Shown: positions 1 through 12,215 of the stretch, one piece after another | Numbering within the stretch: the first letter of the stretch is position 1 | How the letters are laid out: every line of letters starts with the position of its first letter | DNA from: Toxotes chatareus | Taxonomy: Eukaryota; Chordata; Actinopteri; Toxotidae | Assembly (NCBI GenBank): GCA_016801885.1 | Contig: CM028885.1 | Location: 21,959,834-22,023,833, forward strand | Reading direction: 5' to 3' | Length of the DNA stretch: 64,000 nt | Translations under genes and position numbers: made by a program | Notes under the pieces: generated by a model | The model's database searches: none | Told to the model about the DNA's origin: nothing | Seen by the model: only the letters and a program-made list of their open reading frames with translations

Positions 1-480
1 GTTTATTTTTAAGCATTTTAATTTGTCACATCAGATTCTATTCTATTCTATATATAATATTCTACTGACTCCTTTCATTCATTCAGTCTATTTTTCTTTT
101 CAATTGCCGCCAGCACATGAAAGACAAAACATCTCATATCTCTAGCAGCAAAACAGAAATGCCACAATTAATTTCTGCAGCAGGCATTACACCTTTTGGT
201 TCGCCTAAATAGAATGAATCTCTGCGGTGATACATCTGAGTGCCTTCACTAATTAAAACGTACACTAAACACTGGGCAGCAAGGTCACACTGGCAGTGTC
301 ACTTGGATTAATTGCGTTTTTCCTGGGGAGCACGTAAACACACCTGATGCAATATGAAGACAGGCTTTTAAAGCGTCTCTGATTGACTGAGTCTTTGTCC
401 GTTTCCACTCCTGCACACATACATATGATACACATACCCAATACTCTGCACTCAGCCCAGCATTCACCTTCAGCGCACAG
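1..480. other. Intergenic sequence, no gene seen
   Basis: AT-rich DNA with no long reading frame, no recognised exon and no RNA gene. A short degenerate TTCTA run sits near positions 36-60. The only notable boundary is at about 481, where a LINE-derived segment starts. Confidence 0.5.
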
Positions 481-860
481 GACGTGGTGAGAGCCCTCAG
501 GAGGACCAGAGAGAGCAGCTCATCAGACGGGTCCAGTGGACGGGTCCAGAGACACTGTGCTCAACAACTTGGGGGTGGGGTTTCAGATCTTGTTCCAGAG
601 CTCCATGGACAGCAGCTCCGTCCCCGAACCATGGAAACACTCCACAGTTATCCCCATCCCCAAAAAAATAAGATCAAAGCTCTGAATGACCTTCAGCCAG
701 TGGCTCTCACCTCCTTGGTGATGAAAGCCATGGAAAGGATCATTAAACACCACATCACCAGAGGAACAGATCCCCTGATGGACCCACTGCTGTTTGCATA
801 TCGCACAGAGGCATCGATGATGCAAAAACATTTGTCATGGACTCAGTCTCAGCTCGGGTT
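481..860 (+). pseudogene. Frameshifted LINE reverse-transcriptase fragment (CR1/L2/Rex-like)
   Basis: This is a decayed piece of a non-LTR retrotransposon polymerase. The middle part, read in the frame of position 484, contains ALNDLQPVALTSLVMKAMER, then IIKHHITRGTDPLMDPLLFA and YRTE, which is the typical finger/palm N-terminal part of teleost CR1/L2/Rex-type reverse transcriptases. Just upstream, in another frame, SSSVPEPWKHSTVIPIPKK is readable up to the A-run near 660. Just downstream, near 815, the sense reading shifts again to DDAKTFVMDSV. At least two frameshifts are therefore present and the catalytic YADD box is missing. This is a dead fragment, not an active gene. Clade assignment is from memory of the family. 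Confidence 0.8.
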
Positions 861-2011
861 CATGTATATTCCCAAGATGTTAACTGAATGCCAGGAAAGA
901 TGCCACATTTCTGTATCGGTCTCTGAAAGCTGCTTTGCTGGTAATAAGATCATCAGTGGACATATGGTCCTGATTAATGTCAAATGCAAAGACTATAATT
1001 GGGTGTAATGAAGAAGGTAATTGGATTTTCGTCGAGCAATCAGGCATATCATGTCTATAATTCATTCTACATTTGCTCAAGCTGCAACAATAAGGTGCAT
1101 TTATATAAGGGAACAAATTATAAACAACAGATTTAAGTGTTTGCAACCTATAAGTAATCTCCAATGTTCACTGGACACAGTTGTGTTGCGTTACCTCTGA
1201 GTGGCGGCTGCATCATGCCTCTGCTGCAGTTCCACTCTTTAGTTCCAGCTGTTTGCAAAGCTTCAGGCACCCTACAGGCAAACTACACATTTTGTGGATT
1301 TCTGAAGTGAAGAGAAGTAAATACAACCCCTGAAGCAAGCACACATGTACAGAGCGGGAGTAGCTGTTGGTTCCAGAAGTGTTCTCCAGAATGTAAATTC
1401 CTATTTCCTGTCTTCTTCTCATGATGTCCACTGAATTCTTTACCTCAGAAAGACAGGAGTCTCCTGTTGGTTCATCTTTTGTTTTATTTATTTTAACTCT
1501 GCTTCTGAGAAATCATGTGTTTCCTCCATTCTTTTCACTGAAAAGTCAGTGGGCCACAGTCAGTAGGATAAATCCTGTGGGAAACAACAATTTACTGCAC
1601 AAAATTTTATGGCAGCAACAAATATTAAGTCTAGAGGAAGGAAGGAGCAAACTCAGTCTGCTGATGAAGACCATGTGATGGCATTGTTCAAACAGTGAAG
1701 CAGACCATGACATGGTTTGGTAAATGGAAAGCTCCAGAAATAATACATCTGATGGCAGAGTTCTGTGGCTCTTCATTTACCACTCAAACAGGCTCACAAC
1801 TGATTGACATCTTATTATGTGGTTGCCTAGCAACAGCAAGACGCTTGTCACTGGCAGAAATACGTCAGTGTGAATCTGGAGTCAGATGAAATGCAGCACA
1901 TCTCCTTTTCAGCAGTTCCATTTGATGGCCCCTTAATTGTTCAGCAGAATAAAGATGGAGTCAAAACTTAATCAGCAGAAGATCTTTATAATAGTTATAA
2001 CAGTGAGATAC

Positions 2012-2013
<2 letters not shown>

Positions 2014-2067
<54 letters not shown>
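2014..2067. repeat. (GT)n microsatellite
   Basis: An uninterrupted GT run of about 54 bases. A hairpin-forming inverted repeat lies only 21 bases further on. Confidence 0.95.
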
Positions 2068-2068
<1 letters not shown>

Positions 2069-2088
2069 CAGTGTGTGAATGAGCACCT

Positions 2089-2135
2089 GTGTTTATGTGC
2101 CTATGTGAGAGCAGTTCTCACATAGGCATAAACAC
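2089..2135. repeat. Inverted repeat / hairpin, about 20-bp arms
   Basis: The left arm (2089-2110) and right arm (2116-2135) are reverse complements except for a two-base TG bulge at about 2098, and they enclose a 5-base loop. The right arm begins TCTCACATAGGC. The structure would fold as DNA or RNA. At 47 nt it is shorter than a usual pre-microRNA, and there is no evidence that it is transcribed. Confidence 0.85.
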
Positions 2136-4770
2136 ATTAGCACCTCTGAACAGGGCCAAGTAAAATGTCAAGTCACACACACACGCGTGCATGCACACTC
2201 TCAAGACGAGGATGTACACAGGTGTCATTTATTTGTTTAATTATTTATTTCCTCTCTTCTTTGCACTGTCTCTGCGCTGCCAAAGCTCACTTGCCAGTTG
2301 TGTGTGAGTGAGACACACAAAGTGAGAAAAGAAGATGATGAGGGAGAGGAGAGGAGAGGAGTGGTTGCTCTTGACAGTGAAAAGGACTAATAGGAGAAAA
2401 ATGGAGTCACTGGGTTTGAATCAGAAGTTCCCATTTGGCTACTCCAATTTTGCCACTGCTGCTTTCCTGTCATCTGTCATCCCCATCTTCCACCATCTAG
2501 AATCCAGGGTGGTGCAAAAAGAGGAGGAGGAGGAATGGAGGTAAATGATATAGAGAGAAACTCAGACTAGTGTGGAGGAGATGAAAGGAGGGAGGCAACA
2601 AGCAGCACTAATGGGTTGAACTGAGGCTTATGTGGTGACTCAGAGGGCAAAGTAGCTGCATCCAACCAGAGAGAAGATGAACCAGTCACTGCTGCAGGGG
2701 GGCGTTAGGAGAGCTGTTAAAACTTTAAAATTCAGTTACCTGCAGCGCTCCAGGATTAGGGCTGATGCTGCTTTTAAAGGGTATTATAATAAATACACAG
2801 CAAATATGCCTTCCCTCTGAGCAGTGTGAAAAATCTAAGATGATCACAAGGCACCAGCTAAATATTTTACACACAGAAGTCAGGTCTGATACTTAAAGCT
2901 GCTTTAACAGGAGCTCTTGTGTTTCCTGAAAGAAGCAACAGCCCTTAATTTCTCAGACAAACAAAAAAGTGGGAAACTATTACAAATTATTTGTGGTTTA
3001 AAACACACAGTTTGTTCACTTTTAGGTGCCCTTTTAACAGGCTTAGAAACTTCTCCTGTAGAGTGGCAGCCTGTGGAGAAAGTGCTTTGTGGGCTGCAGG
3101 GGATTCTTCCATTGTCATCCTGTTGTTGGCCACTGGAGCAAATTAGCAGCAAGGCTGAGACGCTGTGCCCGATCCAGCTCTCTTCATGGATTCGTGGAAA
3201 AAAAAAAAAAAAAAGTCTTTCTGTGCAAAAATGTATTTCAAAGTTCAAATGAAGACTCAACTATGAGTCTTCAGTCTGAAGTAAGTCAAGTGTGTATCTT
3301 AAAAGTCCTTTAAAGAGGAAATTCCCTCTTTGTGTTTCGCCGGGCAGAGTTTCCTTCCTTCCTTTAAAATGATGCCTACTTGATTTGGTGAACTTCACAC
3401 AAACTTGCAGGACATCTGTACACGGAACAGGGACTCGTCTCAATGGATTGTCACAGCCACTGCAGAGCAGAGGAATGATTGCCTGCACATATGGAGACAG
3501 ACTTGGAAAGAAATCTAAGCCCAAACATTCTCAATTCATTTCATTTGTAAGGCGTAAGGTGGTGATCATACTGGTTGTGTTGTTGTGTGGACTCGTGTTT
3601 GTGCAGCAGAAGCTGCCTTTTCTTATTTGATGCCAACTGGGCACCTTGTGTTTTTCCACCTGGCGCTTTGGATTTTCTGTATAATGTTCTCTAATCCCTC
3701 TCTGTGACTGTCACATCTCCCTGACTTCCTCACACATCAGTCATCACCAGCTTTGCTTGAGCAAGATATTTTTTTGTGTAACTAACTTTGTGCCGTGAGG
3801 ATCACACAGAGAGTGGGGCTGGAACCGAGGAGATAACGGAGGAGGAGAGAAGGACGGAGGAAGAGGAAAAGGGATGAAGCTGGATGTGTGTCAGGAAGAG
3901 CTGAGGCACAGAAAAATGGGAGAGAGGGAGCAGGAAAGGACAGATTCAAGGCTATGAGCTTTTCAGGTGGCGCTAACAAATTTACAGCTGTTCATTAATA
4001 ACATCCCTTTTTTTAATGGACCAATAAATAAAGACAAATGAAAGAAAGGAGAGCAAAGAGGCAGAGGGAAAAGGGAGGGATAGATCGATGAGGAAAGTCT
4101 TGGTTTTAATGGGGCTAAATAGTTTTTTAACAGCCCTGGACACTGGAGGCAAAGGTCACGTTAGACACACACACACAGCAGTTACCATCCACCCATTTTC
4201 ACCCAGAACCATTTGTGACTCATGCTTTTCACCCCTATAAATGTTTTAACACATCAACACTGGCACTGGACCACACACACACGTTTTTCCATGGCAACAG
4301 CTCTAACAAGCCATTAACAGGCCTCCGTCCTGTTCAACAGGCTGCTCTGCACGTGAGTCTGTGTGATTCTGTGTTACAGCAGCAGCTGTTTGGTTCCTCT
4401 ATGCGAGATAACCACAGCAGTTTAAACTATCTCCCAAACAAGGAGGCGCTCTCCCCCGGCGGGGTGCGTGATATTAAACTGCTCTCCTCTCCTCAGGGGA
4501 CAAAGTGCAGAAGATGTAGTTTTATTCTGCATTTAACAGCCAGCTGTTTGTTAGTGGAGATAACTGAACCACATAAGCGAGCCACTGTCTGTCAGAGGAG
4601 ATCATTATTTCCAGCAAAATGTAGAAATGTTTCCCGCTCTAGGCTTTCGACCCTAGCAGATAGAGTTGATGTTTTAGAGCTGGTAATGGCTCAATAGTAT
4701 GAGATAACTGGACTGGTAAAAGTGTTATTGTAAAGGCTGCCTTTCAGGTATACATGCGAAAAGTTAAAAT

Positions 4771-4794
4771 AGAGCGAGAGAGAGAGAGAGAGAG
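4771..4794. repeat. (GA)n microsatellite
   Basis: A short GAGA run directly visible in the sequence. Confidence 0.85.
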
Positions 4795-4945
4795 ATTGAT
4801 TCAAGAACCACTCATGATGAATGAGAGCAGCCAAGACCAGTGTAAAGCTGAGGAGTGAGGTAGAAAACATTTACTGGGATATCTGCAGTTTTAAAGGCAG
4901 AGAGAAAAATGTCACCCCATCTTCAGAAATCCTTTCAAAAAGATG

Positions 4946-5008
4946 TAAAGCTCTTTGAATGCCCTTTGTTTATGAAATGCGCTCTACAAATAAACTAATC
5001 TTACCTTA
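4946..5008 (+). repeat. L2/CR1-like LINE or SINE 3' tail
   Basis: The segment reads as the tail shared by teleost L2-type LINEs and the SINEs they mobilise. It has a GTAAAGCTCTTTGAATGCCC-like part, then GAAATGCGCTCTACAAATAA, followed by A/T-rich sequence. In the family this 3' end is recognised by the LINE reverse transcriptase. No upstream body is visible, so this is a 5'-truncated insertion. Assignment is by remembered consensus. Confidence 0.6.
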
Positions 5009-5009
5009 A

Positions 5010-7140
5010 AAATGTCAAGTTTTGTAAAAAATGTATTCCTTCTTCTTCAGTTAGTTTTTCCCTCTTGTTGCCCCCCACTAAAACTTAGCCTTCAGCAGGA
5101 AATAGCTCCGAGCTGTTGGCCCTCCCTGTTTTCTGATATCAGCCTGTAACAGTGAACCTGACAAGCGAACTTCAGAATCATTCACAGTTCATGGAGATCA
5201 CAGCCTTTGCTCGCTGTTTGTCAAGCAGACTGCGAGGTTTTCCTTTTAAGAATTTTGTTCTCTTTATCTTGCATGCATAATAAAACTACGCCTGTCACAT
5301 ACTTTATCACTGAAGTGCGTTAACATCACCACCAACCTTGGGTTATCAGCTACTGAGGGCAGTCAGCTTTGAATTTGTTTGCAGCGACACAGCCCATCAG
5401 AAGGAGCATCGTCACCTCTCACAGCTGTAGGACTGGATGGATATCTGGGGACAAGATTTCCATGTTAATGGTTCAAGGAGAAACACAAATCAGCTCTTAT
5501 GTACATGTGAACTGCAAAAATGCAGCTTTTCTTCACGGCCAGATGAGCTCTCAACATGACAAACTCTGTCATCAAAAGGCAGAAAGTGCCTTGAAGATGT
5601 TTCCTTGTTGTCCTTCATCTCATTTTTTGGAGCTTGTGCGATAAGTTGATAAACAAGCAGGCGGAGACCTTCTTCAGCTGAGGGAAGCTTTGTTTTTCCA
5701 AATCTGAATGCCTGCTCATGAATGTTGTTGTGTTTGCACTAAAAAGTGTTGCCATGAGCTCTTACACTTCAGTGGTGGATGGTCGCATTGAGCATCTGAC
5801 TTTCAAGCGGGAAACCAGAGTTTTTGTCCCATCACAAACCTGAAGAACAAGGAGAACTGCAGCATCAGTCCGTCCATCAGTTCTTGTCACATTCTCTGAG
5901 CCAGTCTGTGACCATTATTCTTCTTTGGAATAGTAAACTTGGAGCGAGCAGCTGGTTTTCCATCCACACGTCACATGCCACGTGTACAGGACCATTTATT
6001 CACTAAATTTGTTTCTCTGGCATCAACACACAAACCTTTCCACCTCACTCACACGTGAAAACTTCTTTTGCAAGACTATAGAACTACATTGTAAGAATGC
6101 ATGACTTCAGTGTGAAGTTCAGAGCGGTGACACTGAACTTCAGGTGTGAATACCTGTAGAACTCAGTGGGAGGATGTCAACAGGATCAGGTGGCTTTAGC
6201 TGTGCTCCAGGCAGCGTGTACAAAAGAAAAGAGACACGTACAGGTGCTTGTGAGTTCCTCTGTTCAGTATTCACTGTGGAGAAAACACAGCCACTGGGGA
6301 TTTTTGACTCATATAACGATGAGAAGAATCCCTTAAATAAGACAAAATATAGATGCGTGTGTGTGTGTGTGTGTGTCATCATGGAAAAAACTGGTCCTGG
6401 AGACACCCACAGAAGCGGGAACCCCCACACATACAGTCATTTTGCAGGTGTCCTCATACCAGGCGTCACAGGTGGTTTCAAATGAAGTGAAGCAAAAATT
6501 TCCAGGGTAGCGAGTCTGAAACTGTTCACCCAGGAAAAAAAATAGCATCAAAGCATCCACTCAGTGGCTCAGTGTCTTGTTGTATATGAATAAATACTCC
6601 ACATCAAAATATCAAGATGAATTTCATTTGTTTTTCCAGGAGAGAAAAAAAAGTATGTAACAAGATAAACAAAGAGTGAAGGATTAAAGATGGGGAAAAA
6701 ATGGTGAGAGCTCAGAGACAAGAACTGTTGCCAAGGCAACAATGCAAAAAAGTGATGACAGTTATGTGAGATAAGGGTTGTGATGGGCTGCTAAAAACAG
6801 TCGGCTATGTGTTTTTGTTTGTGTGTGTGTGCGCGATCATACAATTTCAAAAGTGTGAAATTTGTGTCAGATCAGTGTGAAGGTCCGTGTATGACTGAAT
6901 TTTTTCATTGTGTCTTCATTTGCTTCTTTTCTCCAGTGGCCTGCCTGTATGGGGTTTTCTTGCTCTGTGTTTGTGTTTTGAATGTGCCTGTCAGTGTCAG
7001 CCCTAAATATGGCAGCAAGTGTTGGGCTTTTACCGGCCTGTCAGTGAAAGAGCCAATTAGAGCCATTATCAGTGGAGCTCCAGCTGTGGCACACAGTCAA
7101 AAAACCCACTCCGAGTAATAAATTAAATGCACATTCACTT
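5010..7140. other. Intergenic sequence, no supported gene
   Basis: There is a short GT run at 6356-6376 and another GT-rich patch near 6817-6834. The open frames are short and mostly created by these low-complexity patches. No recognised exon, RNA gene or transposon body was found. Confidence 0.45.
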
Positions 7141-7153
7141 TAATGATTCCTTT

Positions 7154-7753
7154 TGTCATGACTAGCCCCTTAGGGGACTGTTTTCTGGAAAATTTATGTT
7201 TTGAATGTTTTTGGACTCTGGGACTTTTGTTTAGGTTGTTTAGTTTGTTAGTAGTTTCTGTTTTGAATTCACTGCCCTTGTGTATCTTGTCTTGTTTTAC
7301 TTCCTGTCTTTGTCTTGTTTCCCGCTTTTGTAATTGCTTTTCCCGCCCTAATTGTTTCCACCTGTTTCCACTTACCTGTTGTGTATATATAGTCTGCGTT
7401 TCCCCTTGTCCAGTGTCAGTTCATTTTTGTCTCCTGCCGTGTTTCAGGCCGTGTTTCATGCCATGTCCCATGCTTTTGTCTCATGCTTTTGTCTCATGCC
7501 TTTGTCTCTAGTCTCGTTTCAGGTTTTGTATTAATTTGTTATTGTGTTTCTTGTTAGGTTTTGTTCATTGCTTAGCTGTTCTCTCTCGTAAGAGTGATTT
7601 TGTGTTCACGTTTTATAACCTTTGTTTTTGTGCCTTTTCCCCTTTATGGCTGATCTTTGTTTGCTACTTTGTTAGAATTAAAATTATTATTTTTGACTAC
7701 GTCTGAGGGGTCGTGCATTCGGGTCCTAGTCCTTGCCTCCCATAGTCGTGTCA
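7154..7753 (+). mobile_element. Long terminal repeat (5' LTR) of an LTR retrotransposon
   Basis: A 600-bp unit begins TGTCATGAC and ends GTCGTGTCA, giving the TG...CA ends and short imperfect inverted termini (TGTCATGAC against TGACACGAC) expected of an LTR. It contains a TATA-like element, TGTATATATAG (about 7382-7392), in the right place for an LTR promoter, and an AATTAAAAT stretch near 7677 that could serve 3' processing. The end (GTGCATTCGGGTCCTAG then CGTGTCA) resembles Gypsy-type teleost LTRs. It is followed 16 bases later by a start codon, consistent with a 5' LTR plus leader. I find no matching 3' LTR downstream, so the element looks truncated. Confidence 0.7.
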
Positions 7754-7769
7754 GAACAAACTGACCAGA

Positions 7770-8231
7770 ATGGACCCCATCTCCAAGATGGACTTGAAAC
7801 TCAAGTTTTTGTCCATGGCCCAAGATTATTTGGAAATGAAAGCTGCTAGTGAAGAGCTTTCTGAAACCTCCCTCTGTCTTAGTAGGCTGCTTGAGCTTAT
7901 GCAGCCCGGAACAAGCTACTGGGAGTGGAATATGGGTCGGGAATTGCTCCGCGACCTAGTGATGGAAAAACCTTGGATTGTGCATGTGTTTCCAGAGGTT
8001 GCCATGTTGTCGGGACTGTCCCTGTCTGATCCGGCTCTGGTCGACACCCATGGTTTTAAAAGCAAACTGGTCAAGTACATCTGCAGTAATATAATTCCCC
8101 AGCCAGCCTCCCAATCAGCTAGCCTCGGGCCAACTAGCCTCCAGCCAGTCTCCCCTGTCCCTGCATCGGGGATCCTGGCCACATCTCCTGTCGGCGGCCC
8201 GGCTGACACTTGCTTCACGTTTCCAGTCTAA
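7770..8231 (+). CDS. Internal ORF of the LTR element (gag-like position), 153 aa
   Basis: An intact 153-codon frame starts 16 bases after the LTR end, where the gag gene of an LTR retrotransposon normally starts. The protein begins MDPISKMDLKLKFLSMAQDY, has a helical charged N-terminal half (about residues 1-110) and a Pro/Ser/Ala/Gln-rich C-terminal tail (about residues 110-150). I see no zinc knuckle (CCHC), protease or reverse-transcriptase motif. It is much shorter than a full gag-pol, and no pol follows. It may be a truncated gag or the only ORF of a non-autonomous derivative. I do not recognise the protein itself, and the function is inferred only from position. Confidence 0.45.
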   Translation: MDPISKMDLKLKFLSMAQDYLEMKAASEELSETSLCLSRLLELMQPGTSYWEWNMGRELLRDLVMEKPWIVHVFPEVAMLSGLSLSDPALVDTHGFKSKLVKYICSNIIPQPASQSASLGPTSLQPVSPVPASGILATSPVGGPADTCFTFPV

Positions 8232-8234
8232 AAG

Positions 8235-11200
8235 AGAGTGAGCCAGATCTGTACCACTCTTCTCACTCTGAAGAGGTTTTCAGCTGATACTCACTCAGGT
8301 TTCCTTTCAGAGATTCTTCTGATGTATTTTCCTCAGATGATTCTTTGATGAAGTTAATGTTTTCACAAGTGGCACCCTCCTCTGTCTGTTCTGGGCGCTT
8401 GGTGGAAGGTGCTTAACATGTTCTGCTAATGGATGGTTCCCTGCTGACTGCAGCACTGTCGCAGGAAAACTCTTTGTTTCTCATCCCAGAAAACTCCTAC
8501 AGTTACTGTTCATGCATAAACTGGCACCAAAACCTGAGCTCAGATTCACATACATACATATTTAACAGCATTAAAACTGGTTTTGATGTTGTGGCTGATC
8601 AGTGTATACAACACACACTCACACACAAAAACCCTGTCTAATATCATTATGGTCAAATTTGTGTTGAAGCCCAAAAACCTCTTGTCATATTCATAACGTC
8701 TCTTTTCATTAGGAGCCAGTCAAGGATACCTGGAAGCACTGCCAAGGCCAGTTTAATGAAAAGCCTTTGGTGTCCAGGAGGAAAGTGATCAGATTATAGA
8801 GCCAAGGCTGAGAGGTAGAGCGAGAGATGAAGGAGGAGGAGACAGACGCAGCATGGGATGTTCAGGCGAACGCTTCACAATAAATGTGAAATGTTTGCGC
8901 ACTGTGAAACTTATTTGCCGGTAATGTGAATATTGCAGCACCAAATACTTTACATTTCTGTGAGATATTCTCATGAGCTCTGTCTTTTTTGTAGTGTTTT
9001 AAGTCAACCAGCAAAAGAGAATGTGACATGCAGTAAACACAAAAACAAAATGAACACAGCATGAGTAAAGAAGAAATCCAGCACTGTTCACAGTTGTTTC
9101 ACAGATGTAATGGTCTGTTTACACTGGTTTCCTCTCCTGTATCTGTACCTTGTTGTTTGCTAAACATGACAGTGCTTCCAAGGAACTGAGCATTTGGAGG
9201 AGCTCGGACTTGCTCTGTGATCAGTTTTCAATCACACATGATCCATAGCGTGTGAGCACATTAAGAAAAACATCCGCCCAGCAGGTGGAAAGGTCACCTA
9301 CCTCAGCCTCCTCCTGATGGTTCAAACAAGCCTGCAGGCTGTGAGTAGAAGCCGTACAAAGTCTTCCCTTTAAAAAAGTCATGTAAAAATGAATCAGGCC
9401 TGCACATGGCATCGCTTCACCGGACCTGCAACACACCACGTCCTCAGACCCGGACAAACTCATTTACATGTGGAGATCCCATCACAGTGTGGGATGATTT
9501 GGTATAATGAGAATATTAATTCTTTCTGGCTGTAAGGAAAACAGAATATTATTCAGAATTAGTGTCAGTTTTGATTCCTTTGAGTTTTACTGTACTAATA
9601 TTGAAACACTACTGAAGTTCAGAGGATATTCACAGCACAATTAAAACTGTAATAATCATGATCACGGATGCACAAGAGAGGAGAAAGAGACGCAGGAAAA
9701 GAAGCAGGTAAATTAAAAAAAGTTATTGAGGTTGGCAGCCATCAGTTCCATCAGTCATCAGTCAAGAGCGTGTTCTGGAGACAGACAGTGACAGTTAAAG
9801 AAAGACAGGATGGAAACAAGGGGAGGGAGGAGGGAGCTTGTGGGAAGATGAGGGGTGAGACGATAAATGAGGACTATAGAGGAAAGTGGGAGGGTGAAAG
9901 GACTGTGATGAAGGCAGTGTGGGTGGGATGAGAGCACAAACAAGGATGAGACAAGCAGAGCAAAGGAAAGGGTAAGAGGTATGGAGAGATGCTAAAAAAA
10001 AGAGGGGTGCAAGTACAAGATGGAGGAGAGAGAGAACAACTGAGGACAACAGAGCAAAATAAAGAAGAGGAAAAAAATACAAGATCAGAGTGTGGAAAAA
10101 TCGTCTGTGACAAAGAGAAAACTAGATGAGAGCATGATGACTGTCAAAAGTGGAAGATGTTTCAGATCTTTTATTAAAGTAAAAGTAGAAACAACACAAT
10201 GTAAAAACTCAAATGAAATCTGTTTGGGGTGAGAACTCTGAAAAACTTTATCCAAACTATAAACATTGGCTCAGTTTGATTTTGGGCTGATTCCTTTGGT
10301 GATCATGAACGGGGCGCTCCCTGAGTGCTGAAAGAAAATGGTGATACAGAGACAAAAGAAAACCAGAGCCATGCAAAGTAAGCAAGGACGTGTGTGCTAT
10401 ATTACAAAATGTATTCAATGAAATATTAATGTCACGATGACCTATTTAATCGATGCACCCAAAGGTACCTGAAGAGTGAGTCTAATTGTGTGTCTGCTTC
10501 AATCTTTTATAACTTAGGTTGTAGGTTTTTGGATAAAAATTATGTCCAAAACTTATGAAACAAACATTTTTGCTCAAGTACTGTGAGCACTGAATCCACA
10601 CCTGTGATGTTATTCAACATCAGGAAGGCTGGAGGAAAGAAAAGCTGGCCGATGCTTCACTTGAGTATGAGGGTAGAAACCATTCTCCATTTTCTTCTGT
10701 TTTTCCTTCTTAAGTGAAGACGGTAAAGGGCAAGCTGCTGATGTTACTTGGAACGCAGCAGGGTCTCTTGTTTGAAATATCAACATTTTCGACACTGAAT
10801 CACACATGCCACAAGCAGAGCCAACCCCGAGCACCTGCTGTAAAGAGCCATTTGATGAGAATGGAGTGGACGTGACCTGCTGCATGGATGCAGAGTAGAT
10901 GCCATGACAAAAACCAAAGAGGACTAAAATGAGTCCCTGTACAGCAGTTCTAGGTGTTTAAAAAAAATCAAAATAAAAAAGTCTGGGTGTAACTAGTACC
11001 AAAATTAGGATGAGGAATGAATATTTATTGATGTTTATTAGTGTTTAAAACAAAGTAAGTATTTTTTGTCAGCTTTCTAAATGATTTAACAAAGACCAAA
11101 ACAAAGAGGAGTGGCATGGGGGTCTGTGTCACAGCCATTAAAGTTCAAACTTGAATTTGTTCAAAATTATAACTAAGAACATCTGACCAAATCAAATACT

Positions 11201-11940
11201 AAATTAAAATTGTTTGACTAAGCAAACATTATCTTTGTAAGTTATTAAAGAAGAATAGTACTAGAAAAAATTTAAATGGGCAAATAATCAACTTCAGCAT
11301 CTTTCTGTGAAGTGACCCAAACAACAACAACAACAGCAGATACACATTATATCTGACTAACAGCTGAACCATCTACATGACAAATGAGAAAATTCAGATG
11401 CCGGTGGCCATGAGATGTGGTTGAAAGCTTCAGAGACACAAAGTAAGTCGACCTCATGGTGAGAATCAATTCTGTCAAACTGCTGTTTCCAGGCTCAAGG
11501 ATGAACATTTAAGTTCCACACAAAAATAATAATCTGCCTCCTCTGTCGTGTTAATTGTACTATTGACTACAGCGTGATGAGTTAGTTTGCTGTTACGCCG
11601 ATGAGCACGATAATACCTGCTGTTACAAATGTCAGTTTTTGAAAAGAGAAAGCTGGGGACAGAAAGAAAGAGTGGAGCTACAAGGCCAGCCATATTTACA
11701 CTGAAGCATTCATTACTGTGTTTGAATAATACATCAATCCTGGGTAATGGCCAAATGGCTTCATACAATAGCAGAGAGAGATGACAATACAGCGAGAAAG
11801 GCAGAGTCATAAAAGATTGCTATAAAAAGAGATGAAAAGCAACGTTGACATTTAAATTATGCATTATGTATTACAGAGTTGTCATATCTGGTAACGAAAC
11901 ATCTCATTTAAAACCTCTGAGTTTTAGATCTGAGTTTCTC
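8235..11940. other. Intergenic sequence, no supported gene
   Basis: The first part (to about 8400) may be further internal sequence of the LTR element, but I cannot define an end. A purine-rich stretch occupies about 9665-10115 and produces misleading Ser/Pro-rich frames on the complementary strand. No exon or RNA gene was recognised. Confidence 0.4.
9665..10115. repeat. Purine-rich (GA-rich) low-complexity tract
   Basis: The plus strand is strongly biased to A and G over about 450 bases, with GAGG, AAAG and GGAGGGAGG-type runs. It is not a perfect repeat. The Ser/Leu/Pro-rich reading frames on the minus strand are by-products of this composition. Confidence 0.7.
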
Positions 11941-12019
11941 AGCCTCTGGGTTGGAACCCCTCACAGAGCCGCTTAATCATGGTGCATCTTTCTATCAGTT
12001 TCAGAGGCTTAATCAGTTT

Positions 12020-12215
12020 GAGGTCCAGGTTGCTGCGTGGCAGCCCAGACCTTCTTCTTCTCAGTCATATATTCCAGCTCCGACTGGATTCATTATAGAT
12101 TCATTAGATTTACAGTCTATAATACCTCCAGTGCATTCTGGGTGTGCCCTGGTGTCTCTTCCCAATAGGAGGAGTCCAGAAAATGTCCATACGGAGGTCC
12201 CCTGGAAGGACTGAG
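12020..12215. repeat. Relic of a common teleost retroelement
   Basis: The segment matches, in order, remembered parts of a widespread fish non-LTR element: TCTCAGTCATATATTCCAGC, then a CTCCAGTGCATTCTGGGTGT block, then CCCTGGTGTCTCTTCCCAAT, and finally CGGAGGTCCCCTGGAAGG. It is heavily mutated and has no usable frame. The element is usually found as the reverse complement of a LINE ORF. I could not verify clade or orientation here. Confidence 0.5.

Larger units (their letters stand above)
1010..4940. other. Intergenic sequence with simple repeats, no supported gene
   Basis: The reading frames here are short, overlap on both strands and show no domain. The stretch contains a GT microsatellite (2014-2067), a strong hairpin (2089-2135), an A-run near 3198-3214 and a GA run (about 4771-4794). 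Purine-rich DNA occupies about 3830-4090. I recognise no exon or RNA gene. Confidence 0.45.
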
